In this document: one piece after another, positions 13,799-19,757 of the stretch
How the letters are laid out: each line of letters begins with the position of its first letter
Position numbering within the stretch: the first letter of the stretch is position 1
DNA from: CAYUCJ01 sp049282265
Lineage (GTDB): Bacteria > Desulfobacterota > DSM-4660 > Desulfatiglandales > Desulfatiglandaceae
Direction: 5' to 3'
DNA length: 19,757 nt
NCBI GenBank assembly: GCA_049282265.1
Contig: JBAPTR010000280.1
Coordinates: 1 to 19,757 of the forward strand
Notes under the pieces: model-generated
Told to the model about the DNA's origin: nothing
The model's input: only the letters and a program-made list of their open reading frames with translations
Databases searched by the model: none
Translations under genes and position numbers: made by a program

Positions 13799-16594
13799 AT
13801 GACGGCCAAGACATTTGTATTTTCATTTGAAAAAGGTGATGGCGGAAACAAGAAACTGCTTGGTGGAAAAGGGGCCAACCTCTGCGCGATGACGCAGATC
13901 GGCCTTCCTGTTCCCCCGGGCTTCGTTATCTCAACGGAGGCCTGCCTGGATTATTTGGGTCAGAAGAAAAAGGGACTTCCCCCTGACCTGATGAAGCAGA
14001 TCCGGGAGGCCATGATGCAGCTTCAAGAGAAGACGGGGAAAGGTTTTGGGGAAGCCCAAAGGCCTTTGCTGGTTTCCGTGAGATCCGGTGCGGCGACCTC
14101 AATGCCCGGCATGATGGATACAATTCTCAATTTAGGCCTCAATAATGAAACCGTCAAAGGGCTTATCGCTCAAACCAGAAACGAGAGGTTTGTCTATGAT
14201 GCCTATCGTCGCCTCATTCAGCTCTTCGGCACGGTAGGGCTGGAAATTAATGGAGATAAATTCGATAAAATCTTCGAGAAGGTAAAGAAACTATATAAAG
14301 CTAAAGTTGATATTTCGCTCAGTACGGAGGCCCTGCAGAAAACCTGCGATCTCTTTCTGGATCTCGTGGCCAAGGAAGGCGGCAAACCCTTTCCCCAGGA
14401 CCCCTATGTCCAGCTGGAAATAGCTATTGAGGCCGTGTTTAAATCCTGGATGGGGAAACGGGCACAGGATTATCGAAAGGAGTTCAACATTACAAGCGAC
14501 ATGGCAAACGGAACGGCCGTCAATATCTGTACCATGGTATTCGGGAATATGGGTGACGATAGTGCAACCGGGGTGGCCTTCTCCAGAAACCCGGCAACAG
14601 GAGAAAACCGGTTGTACGGAGAATATATGGTCAATGCCCAGGGAGAAGACGTTGTTGCGGGTATCCGCACACCGAAACCCATCAGTGCCCTGAGAAAAGA
14701 GATGCCTGGCGTCTACCAGGAACTGGAAGGGTTGCGACATACACTGGAGGACTACAATCGGGAAGTACAGGATTTCGAGTTCACCATTGAGAAAGGCAAG
14801 CTCTATTGCCTCCAGACACGGAACGGAAAGATGAATGCGGCAGCTTTCATCAAGACATCCATTGATATGGTCAACGAGGGCCTTATTTCCGAGGAAGAGG
14901 CCTTGCTCCGGGTCCAACCCGATATGCTGGCCCAGCTGCTTCACCCCAGGCTGGATCCAAAGGCAAAAGTGGATGTGCTGGCGCAGGGTCTCCCGGCTTC
15001 CCCTGGCGCCGCGTCCGGAAAAATGGTCTTTGATGCGGACCGTGCTGAATCAAAGGCAAAGCTGGGGGAAAAGGTTATCCTGGTCAGAGAAGAAACCAAA
15101 CCCGAAGATATTCACGGATTTTTTGCCGCCCAGGGAATTCTCACCAGCAGGGGAGGGAAGACGTCCCATGCGGCCGTGGTGGCGCGAAGCATGGGAAAAC
15201 CCTGTGTATCGGGATGTGAGGAGATAATGATCAATCCTGCGACACGGGAGGCCGTGATCTCGGGCACGAGTCTCCACGAAGGCGACTTGATCACGATTGA
15301 TGGTTCCACGGGAAATGTCTTCCTGGGGGAGGTCCCCACCATAGAGCCGGAATTCGTTGAAGACCTGCTGATGCTACTGGAATGGGCTGACGATATTGCC
15401 GAGCTGGGAGTGATGGCCAACGCGGACACACCTGAGGCGGCACGGAAAGCAAAGGAATATGGGGCCATGGGGATCGGCCTGTGCCGGACCGAACGTATGT
15501 TCAACCAGCCGGAACGGCTGCCCATTGTCCAGGAAATGATCCTCGCAGATACCTCCGGAGAAAGGAAAAAGGCCCTGGATCGGCTCCTGCCCTTCCAGAG
15601 GAAGGACTTCAGGGATATTTTCAAAATCATGGACGGCCTGCCGGTAACCATACGACTCCTGGACCCTCCTATCCATGAATTCCTCCCTTCCGCCGACGAA
15701 CTCGTCCAGGAAATCAATCATCTCAGGGTATTGCGTCAGACGGTGGAGGGCATGGCGGACCTGCCTCCCATTCTAAGATTGCTGGATCCCAAGCTTCATG
15801 ACAAGTACGCGGCGAATCTGGAGGTCATCACCGAGGCACTGGAAGAACTCAAGAGTAAACACCTTGATGAACCTTTGATTGATGAAAGGGAAACGATGCT
15901 GAAGAAGGTGCGTGCCCTTTCAGAGATTAACCCCATGCTTGGCCACAGGGGCGTGCGGTTGGGCATTACATACCCCGAAATATACGCAATGCAGATCCGG
16001 GCTGTCCTGGAAGCGGCCGCTGAACACCTCAAGGACGGTGGAAGGATAACACCTGAAATCATGGTTCCCCAGGTCTGTACGCTTGAAGAACTCAAGTGGG
16101 TTCACGGTTACGTGGCCCGCATCCATCGCTCGGTGGAGAAGGACTTCAAGATCAAGGTTCCCTTCAGGTTCGGCACCATGATCGAGGTCGTGAGGGCCTG
16201 CATGCGCGCCGGGCGTCTTGCCGAACTGGCGGAATTTTTCTCCTTCGGTACCAACGACCTGACCCAGGCCACATTTTCTTTCTCAAGAGAGGATGCGGAG
16301 AACAAATTCCTGCCCCTTTACGAGGCCAATGGCATTTTGCAGCACAATCCCTTTGAGGTGCTGGACTTAAAAGGCGTCGGACGCCTGATGATGATTACCG
16401 CCGAGTGGGCGCGCAAGACCAAGCCGGATATCAAGATAGGCATCTGCGGCGAGCAGGGGGGCCATCCCGAGGCGATTCGTTTCTGTCACCACATCCGGAT
16501 GAGCTATGTCTCGTGTTCCCCGCTGCGGGTGCCCATAGCCAGGCTGGCGGCGGCTCATGCAAAACTCAAGGAGGCGGAATTCAGCCTGGTTTGA
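13799..16594 (+). CDS. ppdK: Pyruvate, phosphate dikinase
   Basis: 931 residues. Interconverts pyruvate, ATP and phosphate with PEP, AMP and pyrophosphate in the cytoplasm, feeding gluconeogenesis from acetyl-CoA-derived pyruvate. The N-terminal ATP-grasp part has GGKGANLCAM and VRSGAATSMPGMMDT; the central swivelling domain has GGKTSHAAVVARSMG with catalytic H457; the C-terminal PEP/pyruvate barrel has R619 in IRLLDPPIHEF, NPMLGHRGVRLG, FFSFGTNDLTQ and C883 in GICGEQGGHP, ending SCSPLRVPIARLAAAHAKL. The known Clostridium symbiosum enzyme is about 874 residues; the excess is mostly an approximately 50-residue insert within 631-710 that echoes the preceding LLDPP.H motif. The GEHGGDP motif usual in the family is GEQGGHP here. 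A strong AAGGAG site precedes the ATG. Last gene of the rightward run; it ends 20 bp before a palindromic element. Confidence 0.96.
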   Translation: MTAKTFVFSFEKGDGGNKKLLGGKGANLCAMTQIGLPVPPGFVISTEACLDYLGQKKKGLPPDLMKQIREAMMQLQEKTGKGFGEAQRPLLVSVRSGAATSMPGMMDTILNLGLNNETVKGLIAQTRNERFVYDAYRRLIQLFGTVGLEINGDKFDKIFEKVKKLYKAKVDISLSTEALQKTCDLFLDLVAKEGGKPFPQDPYVQLEIAIEAVFKSWMGKRAQDYRKEFNITSDMANGTAVNICTMVFGNMGDDSATGVAFSRNPATGENRLYGEYMVNAQGEDVVAGIRTPKPISALRKEMPGVYQELEGLRHTLEDYNREVQDFEFTIEKGKLYCLQTRNGKMNAAAFIKTSIDMVNEGLISEEEALLRVQPDMLAQLLHPRLDPKAKVDVLAQGLPASPGAASGKMVFDADRAESKAKLGEKVILVREETKPEDIHGFFAAQGILTSRGGKTSHAAVVARSMGKPCVSGCEEIMINPATREAVISGTSLHEGDLITIDGSTGNVFLGEVPTIEPEFVEDLLMLLEWADDIAELGVMANADTPEAARKAKEYGAMGIGLCRTERMFNQPERLPIVQEMILADTSGERKKALDRLLPFQRKDFRDIFKIMDGLPVTIRLLDPPIHEFLPSADELVQEINHLRVLRQTVEGMADLPPILRLLDPKLHDKYAANLEVITEALEELKSKHLDEPLIDERETMLKKVRALSEINPMLGHRGVRLGITYPEIYAMQIRAVLEAAAEHLKDGGRITPEIMVPQVCTLEELKWVHGYVARIHRSVEKDFKIKVPFRFGTMIEVVRACMRAGRLAELAEFFSFGTNDLTQATFSFSREDAENKFLPLYEANGILQHNPFEVLDLKGVGRLMMITAEWARKTKPDIKIGICGEQGGHPEAIRFCHHIRMSYVSCSPLRVPIARLAAAHAKLKEAEFSLV

Positions 16595-16614
16595 TCCGCG
16601 CAGTCTAATGAACC

Positions 16615-16782
16615 GAGCCAGTTTCAAAATGCTCAATTTTGTTCGAGGTCAAGTCGAAGATCCCGGACTTTGAGCGGGGAAAGGCGAAAATTTTAACCAC
16701 AGGAATATGTTGGATATTTCGAGGATTAAGATTTTCGTCTGCCGCAGAGATCGGGCAAAAGGGGGCGTTTTGAAACTGGCTC
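16615..16782. repeat. 168-bp palindromic element between convergent ppdK and plsB
   Basis: The outer arms GAGCCAGTTTCAAAA (16615-16629) and TTTTGAAACTGGCTC (16768-16782) are a perfect 15-bp inverted repeat. Inside lies a second inverted pair with one mismatch, CGAAAATTTTAA (16685-16696) and TTAAGATTTTCG (16726-16737), and a short central AATAT/ATATT hairpin (16704-16718). It fits exactly between the ppdK stop (20 bp away) and the plsB stop (16 bp away), so it may act as a bidirectional terminator. The long matched ends with an imperfectly symmetric middle also resemble a MITE or dispersed extragenic palindrome. No ORF of note inside. Confidence 0.8.
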
Positions 16783-16798
16783 AACCAATAGATTGGGC

Positions 16799-19348
16799 CT
16801 AATCGGCGTAATGGGACAGGGCGTATATTCGTCTGCTGAGGTGAGAAAGGGTCTCCAGGGCGTCCTCGTAGGTTGTTTTTTCCGCTTTCCGCATTGACCG
16901 GACCTCTTCTTCGAGAAAACTCAGAGCGTTCTGGAAGTTAATCAGGGAAATAGATTCCTGGAATTCAATGAGGCCCAACTTCTTGAACTTTGTGGCAAGG
17001 CTTTTTATCCGTTTGAGGCGCTCCGTTTTTTTCTTTGTCTTGCCTTTGTCATCGAGCAATGCCTTGGTCGATAACCAGTAGGACTCCAGAAAACTCCTGA
17101 TCTGATTGCTCCAGATGGGTATTTTGTCCAGCCCGAGTTTGGTGAGTTCGTAGCCCTTCGAATCTTCAGCACGTTTAACAAAACCCGCCTGCAGGAAGTA
17201 CTCGAGGACCCGGTGAATTTTCTCGGGCGGCTCCGGTATTTCTTCAAGTATGAATTCCTTTCTGAAGAGATAGGCCAGGAATGCATAATCTCCGACAATA
17301 GTGTCTTGACTAACCGATTCCTCCTTGCTGCTCAGAAGGGAGATCGCCACAAATGCGTGGGGCACAAAAAAATGGATGATACTGTTTTTGTAATAGGCCA
17401 GCTCACCTTTTTTTTCATCCCCTGCGTAGAAATAGGGCTCTTCATCCTCTACAGGCTCCATGGAAGTGAGTACCTTCCAAGCTGTCATAAGGGCGAGAGC
17501 TTCTCTCACGGCCTTTTCCGGTTCAGCCAGCGTGGCAACAGCCGGGGTCTCTTCGTAGACGAGAAAGGCGAGAATGGTCTCCACCGTAGACAGGAGGTCG
17601 GAGGGTTTGAATCCGCGTCGGTGTTTGGTCAGCACGGCGGTTGCCACCAGTGCTATCGGTGTCACCAGGGAGACCCTGTTGATGGATCGGATGATATTGA
17701 AGGCCAGCTCCTGGTTGACGGATTCCAGGGGATATGCGGTCTCGGCCAGGTATGCCTTGAGGGAAATAGGCCTGGCAAAACGGATGTAGATTTTTCCATA
17801 CTTCCTCTTCAGAAACTGCCTGGCCTGCACCATCTGCCGGAAACCCTCCTTCTTTTTTTCTTGGCCCGACAGTTCACGCTCATAGGATTTTTCCTCCAGG
17901 ATCCGATCGTAGCTTATGGATCCCGGCACAAACATGAGATCGTCGCAATACCCTTCCTTGTAGGCTTCAAGCAAGATGGAGAGAAATCCAATCTTGGGCA
18001 AAATGAGTTTTCCGCTTCGACTTCTTCCCCCTTCAATAAAAAATTCAAGTGGATGGCCCTCGGCCAACAGGGCCTTGATGTACCGCGAAAAAATGCTTGA
18101 ATAGAGCCTTGCTCCCCTGAAGGTACGCCTGATGAAAAAAGCCCCCGATTTTCGAAAGAGGTGTCCCATGGGCCAAAAGGCCAGGTTCCTACCGGCCGCA
18201 ATTCTCGGAACATGCATGTGGTGCTGCAGGAGTATGTAGTTGAGGACCAGGTAATCAACGTGGCTCTTGTGGGATGGGACGTATATGGGGACACCTTTTC
18301 GGGCGGATTCCCGCAAAACCGTCATTTCATCAGGGTCGACATCAATACCCTCGAATATTTTTTTCCAGAGCCATGCCAGGACCATGAGAAAAAACTGGAC
18401 ATAGGCGATGTTGTAATCTGCCGCGATTTCATCGAAATATTCAGATGCCTTTTTCCTGTTCTGTTTCAGGGACTTCTTCTTGGTCTTTGACATCTCTCTA
18501 AGCAACAGATTGATTTCCGGATCAGTGAGCACGATCTCTTTTAACTGCTGGCGTGATTTCATGACGGGACCCAGGATGACCCTTTTCTGCTGATCAATGC
18601 GGCGGATGAGTTCTTTCCGCACCTCTGATGCCATTTCTTCCAGGGAACCTTCCGTATCCTGGGTTTCAAGAAAGGCCTTGAGATCCAGCGGAGGGCCAAA
18701 ATCGATGAAGGCCTTTCGATTGTGTCGGAAAAAGAGAACAATCTTCCTGATTACGCCCGGATTGTCCTTGAAACCAAAAAAGATGTCCAAAAAAGAACCA
18801 TGTTCCTTTTCCGGCGTCTTCTTGTAGAGAACCAATTGTGGAACCACATATATGGGGCGATCCAGCTCACTCTGCATTTCCAGCAGAAAGGCCAGGTTGT
18901 CCTTTTCCGAATGAATGAAACGGCGCAAAAACCCCCTGGGGTCAACAAGGCAGATCAGGGATGTGGTCCCTTCCCTGATGGCTTGTCTGAAAAATCCGGT
19001 CCTGTAGGGGTTGGGCAACCGTCGGTTTTTCAGAAAATAGAGGAACTGAAAACGGAGAACCCTGAAGAGATGAGAAAGGGGTAAAACAAGGGACATATTG
19101 AGGTCAAAGGCCATCTTGGGATAGGGAATCCGTGCGAGCCGAAACCGAAAATGATAGAGGAGGTAATCCAGACCTCCCCGGTATTTGATGGCATAGACGA
19201 CAACCCCGTTCTTGTGCATCTGTTTCAGCTGTTCCGTCACATTCCTGTCGAACTGAACACGTTTGAAGAGTTTATAGAGTACCCAGCTCAGAAAGAAACC
19301 CGGCTTGAAGTCCAGGACGCATGGATAGGTGTGATTGTTTTGTTTCAT
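16799..19348 (-). CDS. plsB: Glycerol-3-phosphate acyltransferase, PlsB type
   Basis: 849 residues, close to the E. coli enzyme of about 807. Transfers an acyl group to sn-1 of glycerol-3-phosphate at the inner membrane, the first step of phospholipid synthesis. The four acyltransferase blocks are present in order: HKSHVDY with H360/D365 (HX4D), GAFFIRR at 402-408, FIEGGRSRSGK with the EGGRSRSGK core at 439-447, and FVPGSISYDR (474-482). Residues 48-100 resemble the catalytic region but have Y56 where the catalytic histidine should be. A long helical C-terminal part (500-849) is typical of PlsB rather than PlsC. The ribosome site at the ATG is weak. It is the only gene of its transcription unit visible here, with a candidate promoter at 19409-19437. 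Confidence 0.92.
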   Translation of the reverse strand: MKQNNHTYPCVLDFKPGFFLSWVLYKLFKRVQFDRNVTEQLKQMHKNGVVVYAIKYRGGLDYLLYHFRFRLARIPYPKMAFDLNMSLVLPLSHLFRVLRFQFLYFLKNRRLPNPYRTGFFRQAIREGTTSLICLVDPRGFLRRFIHSEKDNLAFLLEMQSELDRPIYVVPQLVLYKKTPEKEHGSFLDIFFGFKDNPGVIRKIVLFFRHNRKAFIDFGPPLDLKAFLETQDTEGSLEEMASEVRKELIRRIDQQKRVILGPVMKSRQQLKEIVLTDPEINLLLREMSKTKKKSLKQNRKKASEYFDEIAADYNIAYVQFFLMVLAWLWKKIFEGIDVDPDEMTVLRESARKGVPIYVPSHKSHVDYLVLNYILLQHHMHVPRIAAGRNLAFWPMGHLFRKSGAFFIRRTFRGARLYSSIFSRYIKALLAEGHPLEFFIEGGRSRSGKLILPKIGFLSILLEAYKEGYCDDLMFVPGSISYDRILEEKSYERELSGQEKKKEGFRQMVQARQFLKRKYGKIYIRFARPISLKAYLAETAYPLESVNQELAFNIIRSINRVSLVTPIALVATAVLTKHRRGFKPSDLLSTVETILAFLVYEETPAVATLAEPEKAVREALALMTAWKVLTSMEPVEDEEPYFYAGDEKKGELAYYKNSIIHFFVPHAFVAISLLSSKEESVSQDTIVGDYAFLAYLFRKEFILEEIPEPPEKIHRVLEYFLQAGFVKRAEDSKGYELTKLGLDKIPIWSNQIRSFLESYWLSTKALLDDKGKTKKKTERLKRIKSLATKFKKLGLIEFQESISLINFQNALSFLEEEVRSMRKAEKTTYEDALETLSHLSRRIYALSHYAD

Positions 19349-19408
19349 GGCGTTAGGCCTGATGGCATTTTTCAGTCTAGTTGGTAAAGTGTCTTTGTGG
19401 ATGGATAT

Positions 19409-19437
19409 ACTCTAGTTTGCTTGAATGAAGAAATCAA
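19409..19437 (-). promoter_or_regulatory. Candidate sigma-70 promoter of plsB
   Basis: On the minus strand TTGATT (19432-19437) and TAGAGT (19409-19414) are spaced by 17 bp, each matching four of six consensus bases. The start point would be near 19402, giving a leader of about 54 nt before the plsB ATG at 19348. Found by eye, moderate at best. Confidence 0.33.
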
Positions 19438-19526
19438 TGGAAATGAGGAAGAGAGAGGGTAGTCCTTGAAAGGTTAGGTCAATACGTCAAAAATATGGCA
19501 TGCTTGCCGGCAAATTTGACGATATT

Positions 19527-19614
19527 GCGGTAAACGCCAAAAGTATCCCTCGGCGGAAAGCCCCGATCAAAGCTTCCTGCTCAGGGTAAATGGCGTCGGA
19601 CTGCCGTTAACCGC
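19527..19614 (+). ncRNA. Possible c-di-GMP-I (GEMM)-like riboswitch
   Basis: A closing helix GCGGTAAAC (19527-19535) with GTTAACCGC (19606-19614) pairs at 8 of 9 positions. It is followed by a short CGCC/GGCG hairpin (19535-19538, 19552-19555), then GGAAAGCCCCGATCAAA (19555-19571), and closes with GGACTGCCGTTAACCG. These resemble, in order, the GGCAAACC, GCAAAGCCACGG..CTAA and GCCGGGTTGCCG blocks of GEMM-I; the C-to-T and G-to-A changes in the end helix are compensatory. Against it: no GNRA loop at the expected place in the first hairpin, and a poorly formed second hairpin. It would control a plus-strand gene beyond the window end. Confidence 0.27.
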
Positions 19615-19757
19615 GACGGCTTTGGGCCACAATATCTTGAGTAAAAACAGCAAGAAGCCAGAAAATACAATCTTCAGACAGGAAAATTGACGGTACGGTG
19701 GAAACCGATCCCGTAACATCCCGTATTCGCGGGGTGCATTCTGCGTCGTTGAACTGT
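19615..19757. other. Non-coding right end with two adjacent hairpins
   Basis: No gene start is visible. On the plus strand there is a two-part hairpin, ACGG-TA-CGGT closing on a GGAA tetraloop and ACCG-ATC-CCGT (19690-19714), and right after it CCCG-TATTCG-CGGG (19720-19733). Neither is followed by a T-run. They could be part of the leader of a gene beyond the window, or chance structure. Confidence 0.4.

Noticed and set aside
17213..18100. 295-residue plus-strand frame antisense to plsB
   Set aside because: Shadow of the conserved acyltransferase gene; rich in residues typical of reverse-complement translation and without motifs.
19495..19512. Possible sigma-54 promoter (TGGCATGCTTGCC) upstream of the riboswitch-like segment
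   Set aside because: The GG and GC elements do not have the required 10-nt spacing; the sequence is better described as the TTGCCGGCAA palindrome at 19504-19513.
1..19757. CRISPR array, tRNA, rRNA, transposase or phage genes
   Set aside because: Searched by eye on both strands; no direct-repeat array, cloverleaf or transposase motif was seen.

Overview
The window reads as a chromosomal segment of a strictly anaerobic, Wood-Ljungdahl-type bacterium, most likely a Desulfobacterota (deltaproteobacterial) sulfate reducer or syntroph. This rests on gene content: an HdrA/MvhD/MetV/MetF methylene-tetrahydrofolate reductase cluster, a pyruvate phosphate dikinase, a type II secretion locus with a PilM-like GspL, and several NtrC/PAS-kinase signalling proteins. 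No taxonomic marker gene is present, so the assignment is inference.

Layout: (1) 1-2404, plus strand: end of a type II secretion operon (3' part of gspK, then gspL and gspM, each overlapping its neighbour by 4 bp). (2) 2401-6796, minus strand: a three-gene signalling cassette, read from right to left as PAS histidine kinase, receiver-kinase hybrid, and sigma-54 response regulator, joined by 4-bp ATGA overlaps. The regulator and gspM converge on a shared TTAA. (3) 6863-12010, minus strand: hdrA-mvhD-metV-metF, closed by a clear intrinsic terminator at 7145-7191, then a small unknown protein. HdrA and MvhD probably deliver electrons to the MetVF reductase, as proposed for the Moorella MetVF-HdrA-MvhD complex. 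Here HdrA is a tandem double protein and no RnfC2 or HdrBC gene is present. (4) 12011-12610: a 600-bp divergent intergenic region with a long inverted repeat and a candidate promoter. (5) 12611-16594, plus strand: a probable operon of four small genes (five-cysteine protein, FmdB-type zinc ribbon, two unknowns, one of them a membrane protein) leading into ppdK, whose product carries an extra segment of about 50 residues resembling a duplication of a PEP-site motif. (6) 16615-16782: a palindromic element between convergent ppdK and plsB. (7) 16799-19348, minus strand: a PlsB-type glycerol-3-phosphate acyltransferase. (8) 19349-19757: the plsB upstream region, which on the plus strand also contains a structured segment resembling a c-di-GMP-I (GEMM) riboswitch ahead of a gene outside the window.

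The strongest candidates for something new are the double HdrA with eroded central cluster ligands, the duplicated motif in PPDK, the palindromic element at 16615-16782, and the riboswitch-like segment at the right end. All function calls come from reading the translations and motifs by eye; no database search was possible.
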